Assembly: GCA_902604795.1 (NCBI GenBank)
Contig: CACKZV010000002.1
Coordinates: 1-64,000 of the forward strand
Origin: an uncultured Pelagibacteraceae bacterium
GTDB taxonomy: Bacteria; Pseudomonadota; Alphaproteobacteria; Pelagibacterales; Pelagibacteraceae
Length of the DNA: 64,000 nucleotides
Reading direction: 5' to 3'
This document shows positions 17,756 through 29,873 of the stretch, piece by piece. Both the position numbers and the translations under genes were made by a program. The notes below the pieces were generated by a model. It was given only the letters and a program-made list of their open reading frames with translations. It made no database searches and was not told the DNA's origin. Position 1 is the stretch's first letter; each line of letters begins with the position of its first letter.

Positions 17756-18335
17756 AGTTATATCTAAGTTTATTGAGGAAAAATCAAGAGTCTTAGATGT
17801 TGGATGTGGTGATGGAATTTTGATGGAATTTCTATCAAAAAATAAAGTAGTAGATATTAGAGGACTTGAAATTTCTAAAGAAAAAGTAAAAAAATGTTTA
17901 TCTAAAGGTCTAGCCGTTATTGAAGGCGATGCTGAAAATGATTTAAAACAATTTCCAGATTTATCATTTGATTATGTAATATTGAGTCAAACACTTCAAG
18001 CATTTATGAATCCAGAAAAAGTGATTGAAAATTTATTACGAGTAGGAAAAAAAGTAATTGTTACAATTCCAAATTTTGGACATTGGAAAGTTAGATTAGA
18101 TTTGCTATTTAAAGGAGAAATGCCAATTACTAAGAATTTGCCCTATGAATGGTACAATACACCTAATTTACATATGTGTACAATTCAAGACTTTTATAAT
18201 TTTTGTAATAATAAAGGTATAAAAATTTTTAAAACAATTTCTTTAAATGGACAAAAAACTTCAAAAATTACACCTACAAATTTAAAATATAAAAACCTAA
18301 TATCTGAATTAGGGATTTTTTTACTGGAGAAATAA
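17739..18335 (+). CDS. metW: MetW, methionine biosynthesis methyltransferase-like protein
   Basis: 198 residues. SAM-methyltransferase fold with motif I LDVGCGDG near residue 20, then [12 protein letters not shown] and [12 protein letters not shown], which mark MetW specifically. It is found beside metX in many Proteobacteria and is needed for, or enhances, MetX activity in several of them. The 17-bp overlap with metX suggests translational coupling and complex formation. Confidence 0.95.
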   Translation: MKEEFKVISKFIEEKSRVLDVGCGDGILMEFLSKNKVVDIRGLEISKEKVKKCLSKGLAVIEGDAENDLKQFPDLSFDYVILSQTLQAFMNPEKVIENLLRVGKKVIVTIPNFGHWKVRLDLLFKGEMPITKNLPYEWYNTPNLHMCTIQDFYNFCNNKGIKIFKTISLNGQKTSKITPTNLKYKNLISELGIFLLEK

Positions 18336-18336
18336 A

Positions 18337-19056
18337 ATGAAAATAGAAATTATAAAATGTTTAGAAGATAATTTTTCGTATTTATTAATTGATGAAATAA
18401 ATAGATTTGCAGTTGTGATAGATCCAAGTGAAGCAAAGCCAGTTATAAATAAACTTGAAACTCTCAACTTAAAGTTAAAATTTATAATGAATACTCACCA
18501 TCATTATGATCACGTAGGGGGCAATAAAGAGCTTAAAAAATTATATAGTGCCAAAGTTATTGGTTTTGATCAAGATAAGCACAGAATACCTGAAATAGAT
18601 ATATTAGTAAAAAATGATGAAATTTGGAAAGATGGTATTTTCGAAGCCAAAGTTTTTCATATTCCAGGACATACTTTAGGTCATGTATGTTTTTATTTTT
18701 CCAAAGAAAATGCATTATTTTCAGGAGATACATTGTTTTCATTGGGATGTGGAAGAGTATTTGAGGGCACTCATGAGGAAATGTTTAATTCCTTACAATT
18801 AATAAAAAGTTTACCATTAAACACAAAAATTTATTGTGGACATGAGTATACATTAAAAAATTCAGATTTTTGTTTAAAGTATGACTCAGGTAACAAAAGA
18901 CTAATTTCTAAAATTCAGTCAGTAAAAAATCATATAGCCAAAGGAAGACCAACTATACCCTCCACTCTTGAAGAAGAGCTACAAACCAATATTTTTTTAA
19001 GATCAAAAAACGTTGAAAACTTTTCAAAATTGAGAGATTTAAAGGATAATTTCTAG
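18337..19056 (+). CDS. gloB: Hydroxyacylglutathione hydrolase (glyoxalase II)
   Basis: 239 residues, metallo-beta-lactamase fold. The binuclear metal motif THHHYDH is at 53-59; GHTLGHV, FSGDTLFSLGCGR and CGHEYT supply the remaining ligands and the glutathione-site signature. It hydrolyses S-lactoylglutathione in methylglyoxal detoxification. A good RBS (GGAG about 9 bases upstream) precedes the ATG, one base after the metW stop, so it is co-transcribed with metX-metW, although its function is unrelated to methionine. Confidence 0.93.
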   Translation: MKIEIIKCLEDNFSYLLIDEINRFAVVIDPSEAKPVINKLETLNLKLKFIMNTHHHYDHVGGNKELKKLYSAKVIGFDQDKHRIPEIDILVKNDEIWKDGIFEAKVFHIPGHTLGHVCFYFSKENALFSGDTLFSLGCGRVFEGTHEEMFNSLQLIKSLPLNTKIYCGHEYTLKNSDFCLKYDSGNKRLISKIQSVKNHIAKGRPTIPSTLEEELQTNIFLRSKNVENFSKLRDLKDNF

Positions 19057-19066
19057 CTTATTCAGC

Positions 19067-19094
19067 TTGACTAAAATAAGGCCCTGACTATATT
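19067..19094 (+). promoter_or_regulatory. Predicted promoter of the rplU-rpmA-obgE operon
   Basis: TTGACT (19067-19072), a 16-bp spacer and TATATT (19089-19094), 28 bases before the rplU ATG, lie in the only gap between gloB and rplU. It is one of the best -35/-10 matches in the window and fits a highly expressed ribosomal operon. Confidence 0.6.
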
Positions 19095-19121
19095 GCTGAT
19101 AATTAAAAACTAGAATTATAA

Positions 19122-19532
19122 ATGTCATACGCAGTTATACAAACAGGTGGAAAACAGTACAAAGTCTCAGCTGGTGAAATATTAAAAATAGAAAAATTAG
19201 CTGATTCAAGTCCAGAAACCAAAGTGGAATTTAAAGAAATTTTAGCTTACGGCGATGATAAGAGTATTGAGTTAGGTGAACCAACTGTAACTGGTGCAAA
19301 AGTAGAAGCTGAATTATTAAAAAATGGTAAAGAAAGAACAGTTCTAATTTTTAAAAAAAGAAGAAGAAAAAATTCAAGACGTAAAAATGGACACAGACAA
19401 CAGTTTTCGCTAATAAGAATTAACAAAATTTTTTCAAAAGATGGTAAAGTTTATTCAGAGGCTGAAAAGATGAAAAAAAGTGAAGTTGTGGTTAAAGAAA
19501 CTAAAGAGGAAAAAACTGAGGTTTCAAAATAA
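19122..19532 (+). CDS. rplU: 50S ribosomal protein bL21
   Basis: 136 residues. The first ~103 are the usual bL21 domain (YAVIQTGGKQYKVSAGE at the start, FKKRRRKNSRRKNGHRQ near its end). A lysine/glutamate-rich tail of ~30 residues extends beyond the standard length. It binds 23S rRNA. It heads a nine-gene run ending with rppH. Confidence 0.97.
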   Translation: MSYAVIQTGGKQYKVSAGEILKIEKLADSSPETKVEFKEILAYGDDKSIELGEPTVTGAKVEAELLKNGKERTVLIFKKRRRKNSRRKNGHRQQFSLIRINKIFSKDGKVYSEAEKMKKSEVVVKETKEEKTEVSK

Positions 19533-19543
19533 ATAGGTAATTT

Positions 19544-19798
19544 ATGGCAACAAAAAAAGCAGGTGGATCATCAAGGAACGGAAGAGATAGTGCAGGCCGT
19601 AGACTGGGTGTGAAAAAATATGGTGGTGAAATAGTAATACCTGGAAATATAATTGTCAGACAAAGAGGCACTAAAATTTTTCCTGGAGAAAATGTTGGAA
19701 TGGGTAAAGACCATTCAATTTTTTCTGTTGTTAAAGGAAAAGTTGTTTTTAAAAAAAGCAAATCAGACAGAACTTACGTATCAGTAAAACCTAATTAG
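19544..19798 (+). CDS. rpmA: 50S ribosomal protein bL27
   Basis: 84 residues. The N-terminus [15 protein letters not shown] reaches the peptidyl-transferase centre in known ribosomes. [12 protein letters not shown] and [12 protein letters not shown] are the usual core. It starts 11 bp after rplU in the canonical rplU-rpmA-obg order. Confidence 0.98.
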   Translation: MATKKAGGSSRNGRDSAGRRLGVKKYGGEIVIPGNIIVRQRGTKIFPGENVGMGKDHSIFSVVKGKVVFKKSKSDRTYVSVKPN

Positions 19799-19825
19799 TA
19801 GACAGCTAATTATTTCTGTAAAATA

Positions 19826-20809
19826 ATGAAATTTCTCGATCAAGTTAAGATATATGTAAAGGCTGGAGACGGTGGATCTGGTTCTCCTAGTTTTAGAAGA
19901 GAAAAATTTATTGAATTTGGAGGACCTGATGGAGGTGATGGAGGAAAAGGAGGTTCTGTTATGCTCATTTCAGAGAGAAATTTAAACACACTGATTGATT
20001 TTAGATATCAACAGCATTTTAAAGCTGAGCGAGGTAGAGATGGAAGTGGAAAAAATAAAACAGGAAGAGGAGGAGAAGATTTATATCTAAAAGTACCAGT
20101 TGGAACGCAAGTATTTGAAGAAGATAATAAAACCATGATATTTGATTTTAAGGAAGAAAATGAAAAATTTGTTGTAGCCATTGGCGGTAAAGGAGGTTTT
20201 GGTAATACAAGGTTTAAATCATCAACTAACAGGGCTCCAAAAAAATTTACCAAAGGTGCAGTTGGTGAAGAGTTCTGGATATATCTACAACTTAAGACGA
20301 TTGCAGATATTGGAATTATCGGTTTGCCTAATGCAGGAAAATCAAGTTTATTAGCATCCTTAACAAGTGCAACTCCTAAAATAGCAAATTATAAATTTAC
20401 CACTTTAAATCCAAATCTTGGTGTCGCAATGTACGATGATAAAGAAATAACTTTAGCAGATATTCCAGGATTAATTGAGGGAGCACATCTAGGAACGGGA
20501 TTAGGAATTAAATTTTTAAAACATATCGAGAGATGCAAAGCACTCTTGCATCTAATTGATATATCAGAAAATGATTTAACCAATTCATATCTTCAAGTAA
20601 GAGATGAGATGGGCAAGTATAGCTCTGAGCTATTAAATAAGCAGGAAATAATAGTATTTAACAAAATAGACTTAATTGATGAGGATGAAAAGAAAGAAAA
20701 GATTAAAGATTTTGAAAAAATCATCAAGAAATCTACTTTTTCAACATCAACACTCGATAAAATATCTGTATCTGATATTAAATCAAAGTTGCTTAATTAT
20801 GTATCTTAA
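19826..20809 (+). CDS. obgE: GTPase Obg/CgtA
   Basis: 327 residues. The glycine-rich Obg domain occupies ~1-158. The G domain has the P-loop GLPNAGKSS at ~166-174, the G3 motif DIPG and NKID. The C-terminal OCT extension of longer homologues is absent; shorter forms occur in Alphaproteobacteria. It is an essential GTPase of 50S assembly and growth control. Its 3' end overlaps proB by 11 bp. Confidence 0.97.
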   Translation: MKFLDQVKIYVKAGDGGSGSPSFRREKFIEFGGPDGGDGGKGGSVMLISERNLNTLIDFRYQQHFKAERGRDGSGKNKTGRGGEDLYLKVPVGTQVFEEDNKTMIFDFKEENEKFVVAIGGKGGFGNTRFKSSTNRAPKKFTKGAVGEEFWIYLQLKTIADIGIIGLPNAGKSSLLASLTSATPKIANYKFTTLNPNLGVAMYDDKEITLADIPGLIEGAHLGTGLGIKFLKHIERCKALLHLIDISENDLTNSYLQVRDEMGKYSSELLNKQEIIVFNKIDLIDEDEKKEKIKDFEKIIKKSTFSTSTLDKISVSDIKSKLLNYVS

Positions 20810-21908
20810 AGACTCAAAGACAGTTGTTATTAAAATTGGATCGTCTTTATTAATTAATGACAAAAAAATTGTTAGAGAAAAATGGTTAACAGAATTTACA
20901 AAAGATATTCAACATCTGCAGAAATTAAAAAAAAATATAATTTTAGTTAGCTCAGGTGCAATTGCCTTAGGATGTAAAAAATTAAAATTAAGTAAAAAAA
21001 AATTAAAACTTGATAAAAGTCAAGCAGTTGCCTCAATTGGTCAAATTGAGTTAATGAATCTTTTTAAAAAAACTTTTAACAAGTCTAAAATCAACCTGTC
21101 ACAAATTTTGTTAACACTTGAAGATACTGAACAAAGAAGAAGAGCTATTAATGCAAAAAGAACTTTTGAAAATTTGTTTAGTCTTGGCTTTATTCCAATA
21201 GTAAATGAAAATGATAGTATAGCTACTTCTGAAATTAAGTATGGTGACAATGACAGACTAGCATCTAGAGTTGCACAAATATCAAGTGCGGATTGTTTAA
21301 TTTTATTATCTGATGTAGATGGTCTTTACTCTAAAGATCCAAAATTAGATAAAAAAGCCAAGTTAATTCGTGAAATTAAAAATATTGACCAAAATGTAGA
21401 AAAATTAGCAACAAATAATACTGGAGAATTTGGATCTGGTGGAATGAAAACTAAAATTGATGCTGCTAAAATTTGTCAATTCTCAGGGTGTCATATGGCA
21501 ATTGCTAATGGCTTAATAAACAGACCAATTCAGAAAATTTTAACTAAAAATATATGTACTTGGTTTTTGCCTAAAATTTCAAAATTAGATGCGAGAAAAA
21601 AGTGGATAATAAGCTCAGTTTCTCCAAAAGGAAAAATAATTATTGATGAAGGTGCATTAACAGCTTTAAATAATGGAAAAAGTTTACTAGCCGCAGGAAT
21701 TAAAGATGTGCATGGTAGTTTTAGCAAAGGTGATCATATCAAAATCCTAAATAATAATATGACAGAATTTGCTAGAGGATTAAGTAGTTTCTCTTCCGAA
21801 GAAATTTTGAAAATTAAAGGTAAGCACTCTAATAAAATAAATGATATTTTAGGCTATGTTTCAAAATCAGAAGTAATTCATAAAGATGATATGGTATTAG
21901 TTAAATGA
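20799..21908 (+). CDS. proB: Glutamate 5-kinase
   Basis: 369 residues starting at the ATG at 20799. The same frame is open 41 codons further upstream inside obgE, but that part is lysine-rich and has no family match. The amino-acid kinase domain includes VVIKIGSSLL, SSGAIALG, NENDSI and GTGGMxTK-like GSGGMKTK. A C-terminal PUA domain starts at about 280. It phosphorylates glutamate in the first step of proline synthesis. It overlaps obgE by 11 bp and proA by 4 bp (ATGA). Confidence 0.96.
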   Translation: MYLKDSKTVVIKIGSSLLINDKKIVREKWLTEFTKDIQHLQKLKKNIILVSSGAIALGCKKLKLSKKKLKLDKSQAVASIGQIELMNLFKKTFNKSKINLSQILLTLEDTEQRRRAINAKRTFENLFSLGFIPIVNENDSIATSEIKYGDNDRLASRVAQISSADCLILLSDVDGLYSKDPKLDKKAKLIREIKNIDQNVEKLATNNTGEFGSGGMKTKIDAAKICQFSGCHMAIANGLINRPIQKILTKNICTWFLPKISKLDARKKWIISSVSPKGKIIIDEGALTALNNGKSLLAAGIKDVHGSFSKGDHIKILNNNMTEFARGLSSFSSEEILKIKGKHSNKINDILGYVSKSEVIHKDDMVLVK

Positions 21909-23152
21909 ATATTATTTTAGAAAAAATTGGTGCGAATGCAAAAATTGCTTTTCAAAATAAAATAAGTAATAAAAAAAAAAATGAAGTACTTAATTATTAC
22001 ATTAAACTTATTTTAAAAAACCAAAATAAAATATTAATCGAGAATGAAAAAGATATAAAAATTGCTAAATCTAAAAGACTTAAAGAAAACTTAATTAAAA
22101 GACTAGCTCTTAATAATGACAAGATATATTCAATTGTTAAATCAATCAAAACTATTGCAAAATTTAAAGACCCGATAGATGTTGATCTAGAAATATGGCA
22201 AAGACCAAATGGCTTAAAAATGAAGAAAGTATCAATTCCAATTGGCATAATTGGAGTAATTTACGAGAGTAGGCCAAATGTTACTTCGGACGTATCTACA
22301 CTTTGTTTTAAATCGGGAAACTGTGTGATTTTAAGAGGAGGTTCTGAGGCTTTTTTTAGCAATAAAATCTTGGCTAATCTCTTTAGAAAATCTTTAGAAA
22401 AAAATAAAATAAATAAAAATTTTGTACAATTTGTTGAAAATAAAAATAGAAAACTGGTCGACTATATGCTTTCAAAAATGTCTAAATATATAGATGTTAT
22501 TATTCCTCGAGGTGGAAAAAATCTTGTAAAAAAAGTACAAAATTTATCTTCTGTACCCGTAATAGGTCACCTTGAAGGAATGTGTCATACATATATTGAT
22601 AAAGATGCAAATCTAAAGATGGCAAAAAAAATTTTAATTAATGCTAAGATGCGTAATACTAGTATTTGTGGAGCTACAGAGACACTATTAATACATAAAA
22701 ATAAATCGAAAAATGTAAACGAAATACTTAACGAACTAACTAAAAAGGGTTGTTCTATTTACGCAGACAAAAAAATTCACAAATTGTTTAATGGAAATTC
22801 GAAATTAGCGAATAATAAAACCTGGTCTAAAGAACATCTATCTGCAAAAATTTCTGTTAAATTAGTAGATAGTATTACTGATGCAGTTAATCATATTAAT
22901 AAGTATGGAACAATGCATACAGATGCAATAATTACAAATAATAAAATTTCTGCAAAATTTTTTATAAAAAACATTAAAAGTTCAATTGCTATCCACAATT
23001 CTTCTACTCAATATGCTGATGGAGGTGAATTTGGTTTTGGTGGAGAAGTTGGAATTTCAACAAATAAACTTCCACCAAGAGGTCCTGTAGGACTAAACCA
23101 GCTTGTTAGTTACAAATATGAGATATATGGCTCAGGACAAACAAGAAAATAA
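21905..23152 (+). CDS. proA: Gamma-glutamyl phosphate reductase
   Basis: 415 residues, aldehyde-dehydrogenase superfamily. Visible are IGVIYESRPNVTSD, LRGGSEA, IPRGG, the catalytic cysteine in NTSICGATE, and EFGFGGEVGIST near the C-terminus. It reduces glutamyl phosphate from ProB to glutamate semialdehyde. The ATGA overlap with proB fits translational coupling and substrate transfer between ProB and ProA. It overlaps nadD at the 3' end. Confidence 0.97.
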   Translation: MNIILEKIGANAKIAFQNKISNKKKNEVLNYYIKLILKNQNKILIENEKDIKIAKSKRLKENLIKRLALNNDKIYSIVKSIKTIAKFKDPIDVDLEIWQRPNGLKMKKVSIPIGIIGVIYESRPNVTSDVSTLCFKSGNCVILRGGSEAFFSNKILANLFRKSLEKNKINKNFVQFVENKNRKLVDYMLSKMSKYIDVIIPRGGKNLVKKVQNLSSVPVIGHLEGMCHTYIDKDANLKMAKKILINAKMRNTSICGATETLLIHKNKSKNVNEILNELTKKGCSIYADKKIHKLFNGNSKLANNKTWSKEHLSAKISVKLVDSITDAVNHINKYGTMHTDAIITNNKISAKFFIKNIKSSIAIHNSSTQYADGGEFGFGGEVGISTNKLPPRGPVGLNQLVSYKYEIYGSGQTRK

Positions 23153-23663
23153 AAAAAAAATTGGTATTCTTGGCGGCACTTTTGATCCTGCACATAGAGG
23201 TCATTTAAGCATCTCTAAAGAGGCAAAAAAAAGATTTGGTATTGATAAAATTATTTGGGCTGTAACCAAAAAAAATCCATTTAAAAGTAAAAGTAGTTTA
23301 AGTTTAGATAAAAGAATAAAGTATGCAAAAAAAATTGCTCAAAATAATATATTTATAAAGGTAAAATATTTTGAAAATAAAATTAAATCAAATAGAACAA
23401 TTGACTTAATTAAAAATATTAAAAAAAATAATAAGAATACTGATATTTACTTTATAATGGGAGCAGACAGTTTAATCAATTTTCATAAATGGAAGAATTC
23501 TGATTTAATATCATCTATATGTAACATACTTGTATTTGATAGAGACAGATATAAGGCTAAATCATTAAGTTCTATAAGCTTTAAAAAATATAATAAGAAA
23601 AGTATAAGATTTGTTAAATTTAATAAGGTCAATATTTCATCTTCTAAATTAAGAAAAATTTGA
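23127..23663 (+). CDS. nadD: Nicotinate-nucleotide adenylyltransferase
   Basis: About 178 residues from ATG 23127 (MAQDKQ). ATG 23118 is an alternative; the upstream TTG at 23103 is unlikely. GGTFDPAHRGHL is the nucleotidyltransferase motif, GADSLINFHKW the family signature, and ISSSKLR near the end corresponds to ISSTxIR. It adenylates nicotinate mononucleotide in NAD synthesis. It overlaps proA by 26 bp. The nadD-rsfS pair is conserved in many Proteobacteria. Confidence 0.93.
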   Translation: MAQDKQENKKKIGILGGTFDPAHRGHLSISKEAKKRFGIDKIIWAVTKKNPFKSKSSLSLDKRIKYAKKIAQNNIFIKVKYFENKIKSNRTIDLIKNIKKNNKNTDIYFIMGADSLINFHKWKNSDLISSICNILVFDRDRYKAKSLSSISFKKYNKKSIRFVKFNKVNISSSKLRKI

Positions 23664-23680
23664 TAATCTTATTTTAATTA

Positions 23681-24031
23681 ATGGACAAAATCTCTTCCCT
23701 TCATAAAGATGTGATTAATCTTTTAGATTTAAATAAAGCGTTGGATATTGTTTCAATAGATTTAGATGGTAAATCATCAATGGCAGATCAAATGATTATT
23801 GCTAGTGGAACTTCATCAAGGCACATTCAAGCCTTATCAGAACAAGTTTACGAATACTTGAAAAAAAACGGTGTAAATAATTGTAAAATTGAAGGTAAGG
23901 AAAGTAATGACTGGAAACTTGTAGATGGAATAGATCTTATCGTACATATTTTTAATCCTGAGAAGAGAAAATTTTATGAGTTAGAAAAAATATGGTCTGA
24001 ATTAATTCCTAAAGAGAAAGTAATTATATGA
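23681..24031 (+). CDS. rsfS: Ribosomal silencing factor RsfS
   Basis: 116 residues. The RsfS (Iojap/DUF143) motifs MADQMIIASGTSSRHI, KIEGKESNDWKLVDG and VHIFNPEKRKFYELE are present. It binds uL14 and blocks joining of 30S and 50S under poor nutrition. It overlaps ctpA by 4 bp and follows nadD by 17 bp. Confidence 0.96.
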   Translation: MDKISSLHKDVINLLDLNKALDIVSIDLDGKSSMADQMIIASGTSSRHIQALSEQVYEYLKKNGVNNCKIEGKESNDWKLVDGIDLIVHIFNPEKRKFYELEKIWSELIPKEKVII

Positions 24032-25173
24032 TGAATAAATTTAAAGCTTGTTTTTTTTTATTATTTATTTTTTTTTTTCTAACAAACTTCGTTAGTTCAT
24101 CAGATGAGAACGACATATATAAAAAAATAGATGTTTTTTCAGAAGTTCTAGATAAAATTAATAAAGAATTTGTTGATGAGGTAAATCAAAGTGAAGCTAT
24201 GGATGCTGCTATAAATGGTGTTTTACAATCCTTGGATCCTTATTCTGCATATATGACACCAGAGTCGTATCAGAGTATGCAAACAGAAACGAGTGGAGAG
24301 TTTGGTGGGCTGGGAATAGAAGTAAGTATGGAAGCAGGTGTCATTAAGGTAATAACACCTATGGACGACTCACCTGCAGCTGAAGCAGGTGTAAAGGCTG
24401 GAGATTACATAGTAAAAATTAATGACATGCAAGTTCAGGGTAAATCTTTAAGTGAAGCAGTAGATATAATGAGAGGTCCTGTTGGAACTGATATTGAAAT
24501 TACAGTTAGAAGAAGAGGGGAACGGAAAGCATTAGTTTTTAATATTACAAGAGAAAAAATTAAAGTTTCGTCTGTGAAATCTGAAATATTAGATAATCAA
24601 ACTGGTTATTTAAGACTTACTTCATTTAATGAAAATAGTAGTAGTCAAATTAGTGATAAAATTAAAGAGTTTAGAAAAAATGAAAATATTAAAAATTATA
24701 TTTTAGACTTAAGAAATAATCCTGGGGGGCTACTTTCTCAAGCGATTAAAGTCACAGATTTTTTTTTAGATAGTGGAGAAATTGTTTCAACTAAAAGTAA
24801 GAGAAAATATGAAAGTAGAAAATTTTTTGCAAGAAAAGGTGATATATTGGATGGAGACACAATTGTTGTTTTAATAAATTATGGTTCAGCTTCAGCATCT
24901 GAAATAGTAGCAGGCGCTCTTAAAGACCATAAAAGAGCAATAATTATTGGTGAAAATAGTTATGGTAAAGGCTCCGTACAGTCAATTATTCCACTAAAAA
25001 ATAAAGGTGCAATTAGATTAACTGTATCTAAATATTATCTTCCATCTGGAAAATCTATTTCGGAAATCGGTGTTTCGCCTGATATTGAGATATCTGAAGG
25101 AACTGATGATTTTAGGTTTAATACTGATACAGATAATCAACTTCAATTTGCCCTAAAACTTTTAAACAGTTGA
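24028..25173 (+). CDS. ctpA: Carboxy-terminal processing protease (S41)
   Basis: 381 residues. An N-terminal hydrophobic signal (about 8-25, very Phe/Leu rich) directs export to the periplasm. A PDZ domain is at about 85-165 (EFGGLGIEV, SPAAEAGVKAGD). The S41 domain has the Ser-Lys dyad S289 (SASASE) and K314 (SYGKGSVQ). It cleaves periplasmic or envelope proteins from the C-terminus. No peptidoglycan-binding domain is visible. Confidence 0.94.
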   Translation: MMNKFKACFFLLFIFFFLTNFVSSSDENDIYKKIDVFSEVLDKINKEFVDEVNQSEAMDAAINGVLQSLDPYSAYMTPESYQSMQTETSGEFGGLGIEVSMEAGVIKVITPMDDSPAAEAGVKAGDYIVKINDMQVQGKSLSEAVDIMRGPVGTDIEITVRRRGERKALVFNITREKIKVSSVKSEILDNQTGYLRLTSFNENSSSQISDKIKEFRKNENIKNYILDLRNNPGGLLSQAIKVTDFFLDSGEIVSTKSKRKYESRKFFARKGDILDGDTIVVLINYGSASASEIVAGALKDHKRAIIIGENSYGKGSVQSIIPLKNKGAIRLTVSKYYLPSGKSISEIGVSPDIEISEGTDDFRFNTDTDNQLQFALKLLNS

Positions 25174-25174
25174 A

Positions 25175-25654
25175 ATGAAGGAAAAATACAAAAATTTACC
25201 ACTTAGAAGTGGTGTTGGGATAGTCGTATTAAATAAAGAAAACAAAATTTTTGTTGCAAAGAGAATAGACAATAAAAAAAATTTTTGGCAAATGCCCCAA
25301 GGTGGAGTTGATAAGGGTGAAGACTTATATGAAGCTGCAATTAGGGAATTAGAAGAGGAAACTAGCATTAAATCAGTAAGTTTAATAAAAAAAATTGATG
25401 GCTTACTAACTTACTATTTACCAAATGAATTATTAGGAATTATTTGGAAAGGTAAATTTAAAGGTCAAAAACAACAATGGTATATAATGAGATTTGACGG
25501 TAATGAAAAAGAAATTAATATTAAAACAAAACATCCAGAATTTCTTGAATGGAAGTGGGTGGATCCAGATAAAATTACTAAACTTGTAGTAAAATTTAAA
25601 CTACATGTATATGAGAAAATTCAAGAAGAGGTTAAAAAAATTTTAATTAATTGA
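25175..25654 (+). CDS. rppH: RNA pyrophosphohydrolase (Nudix)
   Basis: 159 residues. The Nudix box is at about 42-64 (GGVDKGED...RELEEETSI). FWQMPQGG just before it is typical of RppH/NudH. It removes pyrophosphate from 5'-triphosphorylated mRNA to start decay. It lies one base after ctpA as the last gene of the rplU operon. Its end overlaps convergent atpC by 12 bp. Confidence 0.92.
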   Translation: MKEKYKNLPLRSGVGIVVLNKENKIFVAKRIDNKKNFWQMPQGGVDKGEDLYEAAIRELEEETSIKSVSLIKKIDGLLTYYLPNELLGIIWKGKFKGQKQQWYIMRFDGNEKEINIKTKHPEFLEWKWVDPDKITKLVVKFKLHVYEKIQEEVKKILIN

Positions 25655-26034
25655 ATTTAGTACTTCAAGTTTTTGATCTAGTAAATATTTTTCTTGGTCG
25701 TTAATTTCAGATTTACTTAATTCTTCTTCAGCAGATTTTTGAATTTTCGAAATTTTTTCTTTATCAATATCTTTTAAGTTTAAAATAAGACTAGTAAGTA
25801 TAGAAAGATTGTTATTTTTAAATTCAATTATTCCGTCGTTTACATAAAAGCTTTCTTCACCAGACTTCGAGAATATTTTAATTATTCCTGGTTTTAAAAA
25901 AGAAATAATAGAAATATGGTCTTTTAAAATTCCTATCTCACCTTCGAATGCAGGTACAACAACTTCAGTCACATCATCTTTTGACAGAAATGATTTTTCA
26001 GGATTTACTATTTCTACAGAATATTCTTCGCTCA

Positions 26035-26035
<1 letters not shown>
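25643..26035 (-). CDS. atpC: ATP synthase F1 subunit epsilon
   Basis: 130 residues. The N-terminal beta-sandwich contains VVVPAFEGEIGIL and the short C-terminal helical pair is predicted. It connects gamma to the c-ring and regulates hydrolysis. Last gene of atpHAGDC; it overlaps the atpD stop by one base and converges on rppH. Confidence 0.95.
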
Positions 26036-28331
<2,296 letters not shown>

Positions 28332-28337
28332 AATTTT

Positions 28338-29873
28338 TTATGAATTAAAATCTTTTTTAAGCTGGATGATAATTTCATTCAATTCTTTTTCTTTATCATC
28401 TTCAAGTTTTCCTGAGGCTGTGATTGACTCAATTATACCTGGCTTTTCAGATTTGCATTTTTCAATAATTTTACTCTCGAAACTTGCAATATCTTTTTGT
28501 TCAATATCGTCAAGGTATCCTCTTACTCCACAAAATACAGAAATAACTTGTTCTGCAACAGTCATGGGTGAATATTGATTTTGTTTTAATAGTTCGGTTA
28601 ATTTTGAACCTCTGTTAAGTAATTTTTGAGTAGATGCATCAAGGTCTGAACCAAACTGTGCAAATGCAGCCATTTCTCTATATTGGGCCAATTCTAACTT
28701 CATCGACCCTGAAACTTTTTTCATGGCCTTTGTCTGGGCAGACGATCCTACTCTTGACACAGATAAACCAACATTAATTGCTGGTCTAATACCTTGGTTA
28801 AAAAGTTCAGTTTCAAGGAAAATTTGTCCATCAGTAATTGAGATCACATTTGTTGGTATAAACGCAGAAACGTCACCTCCTTGGGTCTCAATTATTGGAA
28901 GAGCTGTTAAGGAGCCTCCACCATGTTCATCACCTAATTTTGCTGCTCTTTCAAGTAATCTACTGTGTAAATAAAAGACATCACCAGGATACGCCTCTCT
29001 TCCAGGAGGTCTTCTTAACAATAAAGACATTTGTCTGTAAGCAACGGCTTGTTTGGATAAATCGTCATATATTATTAAAGCATGCATTCCATTATCTCTA
29101 AAAAATTCACCCATAGTACATCCAGTGTATGGAGCTAAAAACTGCAAGGGCGCTGCATCTGATGCTGTTGCTGCAACTATTGTTGTGTATTCCATTGCAC
29201 CAGCTTCTTCTAATGTTTTTTCAATTTGTCTAACTGTGGATCTCTTTTGTCCTACTGCTACGTAAATACAATATAATTTTTTCTTTTCGTCTCCAGACTC
29301 ATTAATTTTTTTTTGGTTAATAATAGCATCTATCGCAACTGCTGTTTTACCAGTTTGTCTGTCACCAATAATTAATTCTCTTTGTCCTCTTCCAATTGGA
29401 ACTAGACTATCAATTGATTTTAGACCTGTCTGCATTGGTTCACTAACTGATTTACGGGGAATTATGCCAGGAGCTTTAACCTCAACCCTACTTCTTTTTA
29501 AACTTTTATCTAATGCACCTTTTCCATCTATTGGGTTTCCTAAACCATCAACTACTCTACCAAGTAATTCTTTTCCAACTGGTGTATCAACAATCGCACC
29601 AGTTCTTTTTACGGTATCACCTTCTTTAACTGCTTTATCATCACCAAAAATTACGACACCTACATTTTCACTCTCTAAGTTTAATGCCATTCCTTTTGAG
29701 CCATCAGAAAATTCTACCATTTCTCCAGCTTGAACATTATCTAATCCATAAATTCTTGCTATACCATCTCCTACTGATAAAACTTGACCAACCTCAGTAA
29801 CCTCAGCTTTGTCTCCAAACTTTTTAATTTGATCTTTTAATATTTTTGTAACTTCTGAAGGATTTATTTCCAT
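28338..29873 (-). CDS. atpA: ATP synthase F1 subunit alpha
   Basis: 511 residues. P-loop GDRQTGKT at ~170-177 and [21 protein letters not shown]-type region with the arginine finger further on ([11 protein letters not shown]). It is the non-catalytic nucleotide-binding subunit. It directly abuts atpH. Confidence 0.99.
   Translation of the reverse strand: MEINPSEVTKILKDQIKKFGDKAEVTEVGQVLSVGDGIARIYGLDNVQAGEMVEFSDGSKGMALNLESENVGVVIFGDDKAVKEGDTVKRTGAIVDTPVGKELLGRVVDGLGNPIDGKGALDKSLKRSRVEVKAPGIIPRKSVSEPMQTGLKSIDSLVPIGRGQRELIIGDRQTGKTAVAIDAIINQKKINESGDEKKKLYCIYVAVGQKRSTVRQIEKTLEEAGAMEYTTIVAATASDAAPLQFLAPYTGCTMGEFFRDNGMHALIIYDDLSKQAVAYRQMSLLLRRPPGREAYPGDVFYLHSRLLERAAKLGDEHGGGSLTALPIIETQGGDVSAFIPTNVISITDGQIFLETELFNQGIRPAINVGLSVSRVGSSAQTKAMKKVSGSMKLELAQYREMAAFAQFGSDLDASTQKLLNRGSKLTELLKQNQYSPMTVAEQVISVFCGVRGYLDDIEQKDIASFESKIIEKCKSEKPGIIESITASGKLEDDKEKELNEIIIQLKKDFNS

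Noticed and set aside
20676-20798. A 41-codon extension of proB inside obgE
   Set aside because: No similarity to glutamate kinases. ATG 20799 gives the standard length and N-terminus.
28723-29733. Plus-strand open frames across atpA
   Set aside because: Antisense shadows of a conserved gene. Their codon use and composition mirror atpA and none has a family resemblance.
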